This document shows, one piece after another, positions 1 to 7,185 of a stretch of DNA of 17,888 nucleotides (positions are counted from its first letter, which is position 1; every line of letters begins with the position of its first letter). The stretch spans positions 1 to 17,888 of the forward strand of contig JAUROO010000001.1 in assembly GCA_030829765.1 (NCBI GenBank), read 5' to 3'. The position numbers and the translations under genes are program-made. This stretch comes from Miltoncostaeales bacterium (GTDB lineage: Bacteria > Actinomycetota > Thermoleophilia > Miltoncostaeales > Miltoncostaeaceae). The notes below the pieces were generated by a model. That model had not been told where the DNA came from. It saw nothing but the letters and a program-made list of their open reading frames with translations, and did not search any database.

Positions 1-608
1 AGCTGCGCTCGGTGTCGAACCCGATCACCCTGTGCGTGCGTTCGGATTCCTCGGGCACCTCGTTCGGGTTCTCCAACTACCTGGCCAAGGTCAGCCCGAA
101 GTTCCGCAGCACGGTCGGCGGGGCATCGAAGACGCCGAACTGGCCGTCGAACATGACCGTCATCAAGAGCAACGGCAACCCGGGCGTGCTGTCGTGCGTC
201 AAGCAGAACCCGTACTCGATCGGCTACGTGGACATGGCCGACGTCTACAAGGGCGGCTACTACAACAACGTCGCCAACATCGGCAAGTCCGAGAAGGTCG
301 GCAAGAAGCGCAAGATGGTGTACATCCGTCCGACCCTCAAGTCCACGAGCGCCGCTGGCAACCTGAAGAAGGTGAAGTCGACGCTGGACATCGACTTCTC
401 GGCCAGCCCCGCGAAGGGCGCGTACCCGATCGCCATCACCACCTGGGTGCTGTGCAAGCCCGGCATGGCGAAGAACGGCGACGTGCAGAACGTCCTGAAG
501 TACTTCTACGGCAGCAAGGCGCAGGGCCAGCTGAAGAACTACCTGTTCTCTCCGCTTCCCGCGGCTGTGAAGAAGGTGGCACTGAAGCGCGTGGCGCTCT
601 GCAAGTAG
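1..608 (+). CDS. pstS: Phosphate ABC transporter substrate-binding protein PstS, C-terminal part (5' end outside window)
   Basis: This is the periplasmic or lipid-anchored phosphate-binding protein that feeds phosphate to the Pst importer. The frame is open from the window edge (first full codon at base 3) to TAG at 606-608, giving about 201 residues. Near the start it has RSDSSGTSFGFSNYL, the PstS phosphate-binding segment in which Arg, Asp, Ser and Thr contact the anion. Later SIGYVDMADV matches the usual 'IGYVE' stretch of the family. The N-terminus and any signal peptide or lipobox lie outside the window. A GTG at 12 is not the start, because family homology continues in front of it. The gene lies just upstream of the permease and ATPase genes, as in a normal pst operon, and is separated from them by a stem-loop. 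The family call is firm; substrate is inferred from family and context. Confidence 0.93.
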   Translation, partial: LRSVSNPITLCVRSDSSGTSFGFSNYLAKVSPKFRSTVGGASKTPNWPSNMTVIKSNGNPGVLSCVKQNPYSIGYVDMADVYKGGYYNNVANIGKSEKVGKKRKMVYIRPTLKSTSAAGNLKKVKSTLDIDFSASPAKGAYPIAITTWVLCKPGMAKNGDVQNVLKYFYGSKAQGQLKNYLFSPLPAAVKKVALKRVALCK

Positions 609-640
609 CGACTGCGTCGCCCTGACGGGGCGCTGATCAC

Positions 641-675
641 GGGGCCACCCCGGCGCACTGCGCGGGGGTGGCCCC
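641..675 (+). terminator. Stem-loop between pstS and the permease gene (attenuator or partial terminator)
   Basis: An 11-bp perfect inverted repeat, GGGGCCACCCC (641-651) and GGGGTGGCCCC (665-675), can extend inward by four more pairs after one mismatch, leaving a three-base loop. No T-run follows, so it is not a classical Rho-independent terminator. It sits 33 bases after the pstS stop and 40 bases before the likely permease start. A hairpin here would be expected to protect the pstS mRNA end or reduce read-through, giving more binding protein than permease. The structure is seen; the role is inferred. Confidence 0.5.
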
Positions 676-715
676 GGGTCGTCGCGGTCCTGTTCCGGGC
701 GTCATCCACGAGGCC

Positions 716-2722
716 ATGACGCCACCTCCACCTCCACCCCCACCCTCGCTTGCCGTGGGTGATGATCCCGGCGGGCCGGGCGCGCCGGCATCGCTCAGGC
801 GCGGCCTGGGCGGCGTCGTCGCCGATCGCGGCTACGCCATCGCCGCCGCCCTCGCCGCCCTCGTCATGGTGGTGGGCGTCGGCTACCTGATCTGGGTCAC
901 CGTCGGGGAGACGGGCGACGCCTGGAGCACGTTCGGCGTCGTGGGGTTCGTATTCGGTACCGATTGGGTGCCGACGCCCGTGAGCGGGCCCGCGGTGTAC
1001 GGGGCCCTGCCCTTCATCTACGGCACGCTCATGACCTCGGCCATCGCCATGGTGCTGGCGGTGCCCGCGGCCATCGGAATTGCGCTGGCCACGGTGGTAC
1101 TGCTGCCGCGGCGGCTGCGCGGTCCCATCGGCGGGTTCATCAACCTCCTGGCGGCGATCCCGTCGGTCATCTTCGGGCTGTGGGGCATCACCGTGCTGGT
1201 GCCCTTCCTCCGGCCCGGCCTGGACTGGCTGGCCGAGAAGCTGGGGTGGGTGAACCTCTTCGGCTGGCGGCCGTTCGAGGGGCCCGTGACCGCCGGGTCC
1301 TACCTGGTGTCGGGGCTCGTGCTGGGCATCATGGTGCTCCCGATCATCACCGCGGTCGTGCGCGAGGTGCTTCTGACAGTGCCGCGCGAGCAGCAGGAGG
1401 CCGCGTACGCGCTGGGCGCCACGCGCTGGGAGATGATCCGCAGTGCAATGCTGCCCTGGGCGCGATCGGGCATCGTCGGGGCCTCGGCCCTGGGGCTTGG
1501 GCGTGCGGTCGGCGAGACCATCGCCATCGCGATGCTCCTGGGGAACAGTCCGGGAATCTTCGACTCGCTCCTGGGCCCGGGCGCCACGCTGGCCAGCGTC
1601 ATCGCCCTCCAGACGAACGAGGCCACCGGCCTGCAGTTGTCGGCTCTCACCGCGCTCGCCGTGGTGCTCTTCGTGCTCGCGTTCGCGGTCAACGCCACCG
1701 CGAGGGTGCTGGTGACACGCGGTGAGAAGCCGCGCCGGGCGGGCCGCATCCGGGGACGCATGCGCCGTACGCCGGTGCCAAGCGGTGCAGAGGGCACGGA
1801 GGCCGGGGCGCCGGCCCCGGTGCGGGCAGAACCCCTGCCCATCACGGGACCCGGCGCGGTGTCGCCGTCGCGCCGCCTGCGCTCGCGCGTGGCCGAGGGC
1901 CTCATCTGGTTCAGCCTGCTGTTCGGCGCAGTGCCGCTGGTGTTCCTGATGTGGGAGATGCTGCGCCTGGGCTTGCCGGCCATCTCGTGGTCGTTCTTCA
2001 CCGAGCTGCCGCCACTCGACATCAGCAGCTACGCGGGCGGGATCTCCAATGCCCTGGTGGGCACGCTCATCCTGATGGGCCTGGCCACGCTCTTCGCCGC
2101 ACCGCTGGGTGTGCTGACGGCGCTGTTCATCGGCGACGTGGCGCGCCCGTCCGGGTGGCAGGGGCGCATCGCGCGGGCGGTGGGGTTCGTGGTGGACGTG
2201 ATGCTGGGCATTCCCTCGATCGTGGTGGGGCTCACCGTCTTCCTCGGCGTGGTGGTCGTGCAGGGGCACTACTCGGCTCTGGCAGGGGGTATCGCCCTCG
2301 CCGTCATCATGTTCCCGATCGTCGTACGCACCGCAGACGAGGTGCTGAGGCTGGTGCCGAATGCGCAGAAGGAAGCCGCCATGGCGCTTGGCGCGCCGAA
2401 GTGGCGAACGACGATGTCGGTGGTACTGCCCACTGCGCTGCCGGGGATCCTCACGGGGGTCCTTCTGGGCCTCGCGCGCGCCAGCGGCGAGACGGCGCCC
2501 CTGCTGTTCACATCGCTCGGCAACCAGTTCATGTCCACCAGCATCACCGAGCCCATCGCCTCGATACCGCAGCTGATCTACCAGAACACCATCACCTCGC
2601 AGACCCCCGCGTCGCTGCAGCTGGCATGGGGTGCGGCGCTCGTGCTGGTGGCGATCATCCTCTTCCTGAACCTCGTGGCCGCGTTCCTATCGCGGCGCAG
2701 CCGGAACCTGGAGGCCCGATGA
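716..2722 (+). CDS. pstCA: Fused phosphate ABC transporter permease PstC-PstA
   Basis: Both membrane subunits of the Pst phosphate importer are encoded in one 668-residue polypeptide. The PstC half covers about residues 40-345 and has its EAA loop at 228-240 (EAAYALGATRW) followed by VGETIA. A charged, Pro/Ala/Arg-rich cytoplasmic linker follows (about 345-395). The PstA half then has the family signature GGISNALVGTL and a second EAA loop at 553-565 (EAAMALGAPKW) followed by SGETAPLL. Each half has about five or six hydrophobic segments. I chose ATG 716; an in-frame GTG at 668 lies inside the upstream stem-loop and is less likely. Right after the start come eight consecutive prolines (residues 3-10). 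The stop overlaps the pstB start as ATGA. PstC and PstA are normally separate proteins of about 300 residues, so the fusion is unusual. No frameshift is needed to read it. Confidence 0.93.
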   Translation: MTPPPPPPPPSLAVGDDPGGPGAPASLRRGLGGVVADRGYAIAAALAALVMVVGVGYLIWVTVGETGDAWSTFGVVGFVFGTDWVPTPVSGPAVYGALPFIYGTLMTSAIAMVLAVPAAIGIALATVVLLPRRLRGPIGGFINLLAAIPSVIFGLWGITVLVPFLRPGLDWLAEKLGWVNLFGWRPFEGPVTAGSYLVSGLVLGIMVLPIITAVVREVLLTVPREQQEAAYALGATRWEMIRSAMLPWARSGIVGASALGLGRAVGETIAIAMLLGNSPGIFDSLLGPGATLASVIALQTNEATGLQLSALTALAVVLFVLAFAVNATARVLVTRGEKPRRAGRIRGRMRRTPVPSGAEGTEAGAPAPVRAEPLPITGPGAVSPSRRLRSRVAEGLIWFSLLFGAVPLVFLMWEMLRLGLPAISWSFFTELPPLDISSYAGGISNALVGTLILMGLATLFAAPLGVLTALFIGDVARPSGWQGRIARAVGFVVDVMLGIPSIVVGLTVFLGVVVVQGHYSALAGGIALAVIMFPIVVRTADEVLRLVPNAQKEAAMALGAPKWRTTMSVVLPTALPGILTGVLLGLARASGETAPLLFTSLGNQFMSTSITEPIASIPQLIYQNTITSQTPASLQLAWGAALVLVAIILFLNLVAAFLSRRSRNLEAR

Positions 2723-3636
2723 GCACCGACGACCTGTTGCCCGCGACCACGCCCGGCAGGGCAGTTGACCCGCCGCCCGAGGGAGCCGGCCGGGCGTCCT
2801 CGCCGGAACAGGATCCCGTGCCATCGCTGGACGTGCCGCCGGTGCCCGCGGGCCGGGAACGGCCGCCCATGTATACGCGGGACCTCTGCGCCTACTTCGG
2901 CTCCCACAAGGCCGTGGAGGACATCACGCTGGACTTCCCGCGCAATACCGTGACCGCGCTCATCGGCCCGTCGGGGTGCGGCAAGTCCACCTACATCCGG
3001 TGCCTCAACCGCATGCATGAGTTGGTGCCGACTGCCCGGTGCACCGGTTCGGTGTTCCTGCGGGAGACCGACATCTACAGCCGGGACGCCGATCCCGTCG
3101 CGGTCCGGCGCGCGGTGGGCATGGTGTTCCAGCGGCCGAACCCGTTCCCGACGAAGTCGATCGCCGACAACATCCTGGCGGGTCCCCGCTTCACGCGCAG
3201 GAAGCTGAGCCGGGGGCAGCGGGATGACCTGGTCGAGACCACGCTGCGCGGCGCGGGCCTGTGGGACGAGGTGAAGAACCGCCTCGAAGCGCATGCCGGC
3301 GGGCTGTCGGGTGGACAGCAGCAGCGCCTGTGCATCGCCCGCGCGCTCGCGGAGGAGCCCGACGTGCTGCTGATGGACGAGCCGTGCTCGGCGCTTGATC
3401 CCCAGTCCACCCTGCGGATCGAGGACCTCATCCGGGAGATCCGCGACCGCGTGACCATCGTCATCGTCACGCACAACATGCAGCAGGCCGCCCGCGTGTC
3501 GGACTACACGGCATTCATCACCATCGAGAACGAAGGCGAGCCGGGACGCCTCATCGAGACCGGGCCGACCAAGGAAGTGTTCGGAAACCCGCAGCACGAG
3601 CGCACGGAGGCATACGTGTCAGGCCGCTTCGGCTGA
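2719..3636 (+). CDS. pstB: Phosphate ABC transporter ATP-binding protein PstB
   Basis: This is the cytoplasmic ATPase that drives phosphate import through the PstC-PstA permease. The 305-residue product has Walker A GPSGCGKST (83-91), the Q-loop region VFQRPNPFP typical of PstB, signature LSGGQQQR (196-203), Walker B LLMDEP with Asp220 and Glu221, and the H-loop His252 in VTHNM. PstB proteins are usually about 250-260 residues. Here a Pro-rich N-terminal extension of about 50 residues precedes the ABC domain. An internal ATG at 2869 (residue 51) would give a standard-length protein. ATG 2719 is preferred because it has GGAGG at 2710-2714 and overlaps the permease stop by four bases (ATGA), which indicates translational coupling. 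No phoU follows; the next gene is convergent. Confidence 0.95.
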   Translation: MSTDDLLPATTPGRAVDPPPEGAGRASSPEQDPVPSLDVPPVPAGRERPPMYTRDLCAYFGSHKAVEDITLDFPRNTVTALIGPSGCGKSTYIRCLNRMHELVPTARCTGSVFLRETDIYSRDADPVAVRRAVGMVFQRPNPFPTKSIADNILAGPRFTRRKLSRGQRDDLVETTLRGAGLWDEVKNRLEAHAGGLSGGQQQRLCIARALAEEPDVLLMDEPCSALDPQSTLRIEDLIREIRDRVTIVIVTHNMQQAARVSDYTAFITIENEGEPGRLIETGPTKEVFGNPQHERTEAYVSGRFG

Positions 3637-3637
3637 G

Positions 3638-3670
3638 GCGGGCGCGGACGGGTTCCACCCCTCACGGGGC
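3638..3670 (+). repeat. 33-bp direct repeat, copy 1
   Basis: Bases 3638-3670 are identical to 3718-3750 (period 80). Each copy holds a small CCCC-TCAC-GGGG hairpin (3658-3669 here). In addition GGACGGG (3646-3652) pairs with CCCGTCC (3682-3688) in the spacer, forming a larger hairpin followed by TT. The position just behind the pstB stop fits a transcription stop. The flanking bases differ between copies, so the repeat edges are sharp. Confidence 0.8.
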
Positions 3671-3717
3671 ACGCAACGCCGCCCGTCCTTCCACCTGCGG
3701 CCCGGGAGCGCCCCGAT

Positions 3718-3750
3718 GCGGGCGCGGACGGGTTCCACCCCTCACGGGGC
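3718..3750 (+). repeat. 33-bp direct repeat, copy 2
   Basis: This is a perfect second copy of the repeat at 3638-3670. It ends two bases before the stop codon of the convergent minus-strand gene. Its GGACGGG arm (3726-3732) can also pair with the spacer CCCGTCC (3682-3688), so the two copies compete for the same partner. No further copy is seen in the window. Confidence 0.8.
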
Positions 3751-3752
3751 GG

Positions 3753-4811
3753 CTAGGTCTCGAGGGCCTCTTCCTCCTGCTCGGCCTCGCGCCGTAGTTG
3801 CTTGAAGCTGACGCCCTCGAAGAGCAGGAAGATGAAGCCCACCGCCACGCCCACGGCCATCTCGGTGGCCTGCAGGACGATGGAGAACGCAAGGGCGTCG
3901 GCCGCGCTCACGCCGTACGAGGCGGTGAGCGGAACCACCGCGGCGGCCTGGAACACCACGAGATTGCCGGGGAGGATGGGGAACGACTGCGCGAGGGTGA
4001 TGGTGACCAGCAGCAGCCCCGCGCCGCCCCAGCCCACGTAGCCCAGCCCGAAGGCCCCCAGCGTGGCGTAGATGCCCGCCCATTGGGCGATCCAGGTGCC
4101 CAGGCTGGGGATGGCCACCCTGCTCATCTGACGCGGGTCGCGCAGGCTGGCGTGGCTCTCGTGCACCGCGCCCCACAGGCGCTGGAAGGCGCGGGTCACC
4201 CGCCGCCAGATGGACCCGGTCGAGAGCCACGGGGGCACCTGGCGGTTGGGGTTCTGCAGCAGCGCCACGGCCACCACCACCAGGCAGATCACGCCCAGCA
4301 CCGCGGTGATGATCCACGCGTAGGACGGCAGGGGCAGGAACAGCCCGATGATGATGACCAGGGCCACCCAGGCGATCGTGGTGACGATGTTCTCCACAAC
4401 CACCGTGCCCAGCAGCACGGTGGTGGAGAGGTCCTCGCCGCGGCGGGCCAGGCGGCGCCTGGCCAGCAGCACCTTCGCGATCTCGCCCACCCGCGCGGCG
4501 AGGATGGTGTTGAACAGGAATCCCACCATCAGCGGGCTCAGCAGGTCCATGTACCGCGTGCGGTGCTTGAGGCCGGGAAGGCCGTCCACCACGGCCTTCC
4601 ACGCGGCGCCCTTCAGCAGCACCGACAGGAAGTTGGCGAGTACTGCCACCACCAGCAGCCACAGGTTGTCCACGCGGAAGGCGGCGATCACGGCGCCCCA
4701 GTCCACGCGCCACACCACCAGCGCCACCACCACGGCCACAAGCACCAGCCGCAGCACATTCCACGCCCACCGGGGGACGGCGCGGCGCTTCCCCGCCGCG
4801 TCGTCGCTCAT
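3753..4811 (-). CDS. Flippase-like integral membrane protein (LPG-synthase TM / YbhN-UPF0104 family)
   Basis: The 352-residue protein has about eight hydrophobic helices and a short cytoplasmic tail rich in Glu. The motif FNTILAARVGEIAKVLLARR matches the conserved R-x-GE-x-x-R/K segment of the lysylphosphatidylglycerol-synthase transmembrane domain family. Its members include YbhN-like proteins and the flippase part of MprF. The soluble aminoacyl-transferase domain of MprF is absent, so lipid aminoacylation is not expected; movement of a lipid or lipid-linked sugar is the more likely role. I chose ATG 4811 because it overlaps the stop of the upstream deacetylase gene (4808-4811, ATGA on the minus strand). 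No Shine-Dalgarno is visible, so translation probably depends on coupling. The coupling to a polysaccharide deacetylase suggests both act on the same envelope glycan or glycolipid. The exact substrate is unknown. Confidence 0.85.
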   Translation of the reverse strand: MSDDAAGKRRAVPRWAWNVLRLVLVAVVVALVVWRVDWGAVIAAFRVDNLWLLVVAVLANFLSVLLKGAAWKAVVDGLPGLKHRTRYMDLLSPLMVGFLFNTILAARVGEIAKVLLARRRLARRGEDLSTTVLLGTVVVENIVTTIAWVALVIIIGLFLPLPSYAWIITAVLGVICLVVVAVALLQNPNRQVPPWLSTGSIWRRVTRAFQRLWGAVHESHASLRDPRQMSRVAIPSLGTWIAQWAGIYATLGAFGLGYVGWGGAGLLLVTITLAQSFPILPGNLVVFQAAAVVPLTASYGVSAADALAFSIVLQATEMAVGVAVGFIFLLFEGVSFKQLRREAEQEEEALET

Positions 4812-5599
4812 GCGACCAGCTGGTCCAACGTGACCAGTTCGAGGCCCATTTCCTGCGCTGCCGCGCAGATGTCGGGGATTGCCGCGGCGGTGTGCGCACG
4901 CAGGCGGTCGGGGTTCCAGCCGTCGGCGTCGTGCAGCAGCAGGATGCAGCCGGGGGCCAGCGCGCGCGCGGACCGCTCGGCCACCACGTCGGGTCCCGGG
5001 TCGGCCGAGTCGAAAACGCCGCGGGTCCAGCCCGCCATGCGGTAGCCGCACGCCCGTACCGCGGGCCACGTGCCCGGCCCGCGGAACCCGTGCGGTGCAC
5101 GGAATACCCGGGTGAGCACGCCCGGCCCCGCGGCGTCGCGCACGGCCTCCTCGGTGCGTACCAGCTGATCCCGCACGTGGGCGGGCCCGCGCAGCACCAG
5201 GATGCCGTGGTCGTAGCCATGGCTCGCCACCTGATGGCCCTCCTCGTGCATGCGGCGCACCAGGTCGGGGTGGCGCCGGGCCTGGCGGCCCAGCACGAAG
5301 AACGTGGCCCGCACGCCGGCATCGGCCAGTGCATCGAGGATCGCGGGGGTGGAGGGGCCGGGTCCGTCGTCGAAGGTGAGGGCCGCGCGCGGGCGGTCGC
5401 GCGGGCCATGCCGTAATACCGGCCCGAGCACCGGTGATCCCGGGCGGAACGCCGCCCAGGCCCCCAGGGCCCCCGCCGCGACCGCGCCGGCGGCGAGAAC
5501 CGGGTGCCGTCGATGCGCCGCGATGGCGAATGCCAGCACGGCCGATTCCGCGGCGACCACGCGGCGGATGGTGATGCTCTTGGTCATCGGCTGGGTCAT
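4808..5599 (-). CDS. Membrane-anchored polysaccharide deacetylase (NodB domain, CE4)
   Basis: The 263-residue protein has two hydrophobic stretches at about 17-29 and 34-50, then a NodB homology domain. Motif 1 is TFDDGP (75-80, catalytic base and metal Asp), motif 2 is SHGYDH (126-131, metal His residues) and motif 3 is RAPHGF (167-172). A later LLLHD fits the His of motif 5. All residues needed for a metal-dependent N- or O-deacetylase are present. The enzyme should act on a cell-surface glycan, held at the membrane by its N-terminus. An alternative start lies four codons later (5587). The stop overlaps the start of the flippase-like gene, so the two form a two-gene operon. A TAGCCT hexamer on the minus strand at 5620-5615, 15 bases before the start, could be its -10 box. 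Confidence 0.9.
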   Translation of the reverse strand: MTQPMTKSITIRRVVAAESAVLAFAIAAHRRHPVLAAGAVAAGALGAWAAFRPGSPVLGPVLRHGPRDRPRAALTFDDGPGPSTPAILDALADAGVRATFFVLGRQARRHPDLVRRMHEEGHQVASHGYDHGILVLRGPAHVRDQLVRTEEAVRDAAGPGVLTRVFRAPHGFRGPGTWPAVRACGYRMAGWTRGVFDSADPGPDVVAERSARALAPGCILLLHDADGWNPDRLRAHTAAAIPDICAAAQEMGLELVTLDQLVA

Positions 5600-5657
5600 C
5601 GCGATCGGCCGCCGAGGCTATCAGGGGCGGGGGGTGCGCCCGGGGCGTGGCACCCCA

Positions 5658-5676
5658 CCGCTGGGAGTGCCAGCGG
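5658..5676 (+). promoter_or_regulatory. Inverted repeat upstream of the FmdB-type gene (possible operator)
   Basis: CCGCTGG (5658-5664) and CCAGCGG (5670-5676) form a perfect 7-bp inverted repeat with a five-base loop. Flanking C- and G-runs can extend the stem. It lies between divergent genes, so it is not a terminator, and its right arm sits where the -35 box of the promoter at 5691 would be. A repressor site is possible but nothing in the window identifies a regulator. Confidence 0.35.
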
Positions 5677-5690
5677 GGCGCCGGCGGGTC

Positions 5691-5696
5691 TATACT
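5691..5696 (+). promoter_or_regulatory. Putative -10 box of the FmdB-type gene
   Basis: TATACT is a near-consensus -10 hexamer in a very GC-rich background. It lies 28 bases before the GTG start and leaves room for a short leader with AGGAG at 5715-5719. No convincing -35 element is visible at 16-18 bases upstream. Confidence 0.45.
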
Positions 5697-5724
5697 CGCG
5701 CTGATTCCCGTCCCAGGAGTGCAT

Positions 5725-6042
5725 GTGCCGGTCTACGACTACCGCTGTGAGAAGGGCCACCGCTTCGAGGCCATCCAGAGCATGTCCGACAAGGCACTCA
5801 CCGCGTGCGAGGAGTGCGGGGCCCCGGCCCAGCGCGTGCTTCACGCCCCGGCCATCCACTTCAAGGGCAGTGGGTTCCACAACACCGACTACGGCACCAA
5901 GACGCGGCCCAAGGAGCAGCCTGCCCCGGCATCCAGCGGCGCGTCGGGCGGTGACTCCGCGAGTTCCGGAAGCTCCGGGAGCTCATCCGGCGGGTCCGAC
6001 GGCGGCGGTGGCGGCAAGTCCGTGGGGCTCGACAAGGTCTGA
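5725..6042 (+). CDS. FmdB-family zinc-ribbon protein with Ser/Gly-rich tail
   Basis: This is a small (105-residue) protein. Its N-terminus VPVYDYRCEKGHRFEAIQ matches the start of FmdB/CxxC_CXXC_SSSS-type putative regulatory proteins. Likely zinc ligands are Cys8, His12 (in place of the more usual second Cys), Cys28 and Cys31 (CEECG). The last 40 residues are a low-complexity Ser/Gly tail, also typical of the family. The molecular role of these proteins is poorly defined; they were named for a gene beside formamidase and amidase genes. GTG 5725 is chosen because AGGAG ends five bases upstream and family members begin MPVY/MPIY. An in-frame GTG at 5719 overlaps the Shine-Dalgarno and is unlikely. 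The stop TGA abuts the stop of the convergent LCP gene. Confidence 0.88.
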   Translation: MPVYDYRCEKGHRFEAIQSMSDKALTACEECGAPAQRVLHAPAIHFKGSGFHNTDYGTKTRPKEQPAPASSGASGGDSASSGSSGSSSGGSDGGGGGKSVGLDKV

Positions 6043-7134
6043 TCAGCGCCGCACGAACTCGGCGAGCTGCTGCTCGTCGAGATCGGGCTCGCCCACCACG
6101 TAGGAGACCCCGCCGACCGTGCGGGGCATTCCCGCCAGCACGATCCGGTCGTCGGATGACGACTGCAGGCGCCACTGCAGCCAGCCCAGCTTCACCAGGT
6201 CGGACACCCCCATGTCGGTGCCGATCGCACGGATGGCCGCCGCGCCGTTCCACGGCGAGAAGGGCACGCCCGTCACCGACGCCATCTTCGCCTTCAGGCC
6301 GGTGACGAAGGCCTGCTGGCGCGCCGCGCGGTAGAAGTCGTTGTCGCACTTGCGCACGCGCACGAACTGCAGGGCGCGTTCGCCGTCCAGTTGCACCTGA
6401 CCCTGCGGGAACGACACCGTGGTGCCGCCCGAGTACGGGCAGTTCTTCAGCGCCGTCGGGTTGTTCACGGTGATGCCGCCCAGGTCGTCCACCATGCGCT
6501 TCACGCCGTTGAAGCGCACCACGATGACGTGGTGGATGGGCAGGCCGGTCAGGTCGCGCACGGCGTTGATGGTGCCCTTCTGCCCGGCGAACCAGTACGC
6601 GGCGTTGATCTTCTCGGTGCCCACGCCGGGAAGGTCCACGCGGAAGTCGCGGGGGATCGACAGCCACTTCACCTTGCCGGCGCCGGGGTCGGTGCGCATC
6701 ACCATGATGGAGTCGGCGCGCGACCGTGTCTCGCCGGGTCGGGCGTCGATCCCGATCACCAGGGTGTTCTGGGGCGCCGACAGCAGCGGGCCCGCGGGGG
6801 ACAGCGCGGCCTTGGCCGCGGGCGTCACACGCGCGTTGGCCTCCGACACCGCGCCCTGCACGCTGAGGAACCCGAACACGCCCCAGGCCGCCAGGCCGAC
6901 CACCAGCACCGACGCCACGCGCCACGTCCATCCCCATGCGCCGACGCCCCGCAGCGACCACCACCGGCGCTCCGGGGGCGGTGCCCACGGGTCGTGATCG
7001 GGGTCGGGGGCCGTGGACGGGCGCTCGGCCCGGCCCACTCCCTCGGTGAGCTGGCGCAGGCCGTCGATCCCCTCGGCGGACTTCCCGGACCCGCGGGCCT
7101 TGAAGCGCCGATATGGCTTGGCGGAGGGCGGCAT
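6043..7134 (-). CDS. LytR-CpsA-Psr (LCP) family cell-envelope protein
   Basis: The 363-residue protein has a cytoplasmic N-terminus of about 70 residues, one membrane helix (about 72-92) and an extracellular LCP domain. Conserved LCP segments are visible: RSRADSIMVM (137-146), SIPRDFRV (159-166), KINAAY (175-180), DGERALQFVRVRK (250-262) and YRAARQQ (268-274). The Arg and Asp residues that bind the polyprenyl pyrophosphate and metal are among them. LCP enzymes move glycopolymers such as teichoic acid or arabinogalactan from lipid carriers to peptidoglycan. ATG 7134 has no Shine-Dalgarno, but a minus-strand TACCAT at 7149-7144 ends nine bases before it, compatible with leaderless translation. 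It diverges from the ROK kinase gene and ends stop-to-stop with the FmdB-type gene. The acceptor glycan is not known. Confidence 0.92.
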   Translation of the reverse strand: MPPSAKPYRRFKARGSGKSAEGIDGLRQLTEGVGRAERPSTAPDPDHDPWAPPPERRWWSLRGVGAWGWTWRVASVLVVGLAAWGVFGFLSVQGAVSEANARVTPAAKAALSPAGPLLSAPQNTLVIGIDARPGETRSRADSIMVMRTDPGAGKVKWLSIPRDFRVDLPGVGTEKINAAYWFAGQKGTINAVRDLTGLPIHHVIVVRFNGVKRMVDDLGGITVNNPTALKNCPYSGGTTVSFPQGQVQLDGERALQFVRVRKCDNDFYRAARQQAFVTGLKAKMASVTGVPFSPWNGAAAIRAIGTDMGVSDLVKLGWLQWRLQSSSDDRIVLAGMPRTVGGVSYVVGEPDLDEQQLAEFVRR

Positions 7135-7143
7135 CGGCGGCCG

Positions 7144-7153
7144 ATGGTACCGT
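7144..7153. promoter_or_regulatory. Overlapping divergent -10 boxes between the LCP and ROK genes
   Basis: The palindrome GGTACC creates TACCAT on the minus strand (7149-7144) and TACCGT on the plus strand (7148-7153). Both fit the TAnnnT pattern of high-GC promoters. The minus box ends nine bases before the LCP ATG, while the plus box leaves a leader of about 25 bases to the ROK ATG. No strong -35 boxes are seen, so this is a prediction from spacing only. Confidence 0.35.
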
Positions 7154-7185
7154 CGTCGACGGGTGTTCCGGTCCGCGGGGGGTAC

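Noticed and set aside
539..2269. Long open frame on the minus strand opposite the permease gene.
   Set aside because: Its translation is low-complexity Arg/His/Gly-rich with no domain, typical of the antisense of a high-GC gene. The plus strand encodes clear PstC-PstA.
3638..3750. The two 33-bp repeats as a minimal CRISPR array.
   Set aside because: There are only two repeats and one 47-bp spacer, no cas gene or leader, and the location between two convergent gene ends fits a terminator-like element better.
3753..4811. Calling the flippase-like gene mprF (lysylphosphatidylglycerol synthase).
   Set aside because: Only the membrane domain is present; the soluble C-terminal aminoacyl-transferase domain that defines MprF activity is missing.
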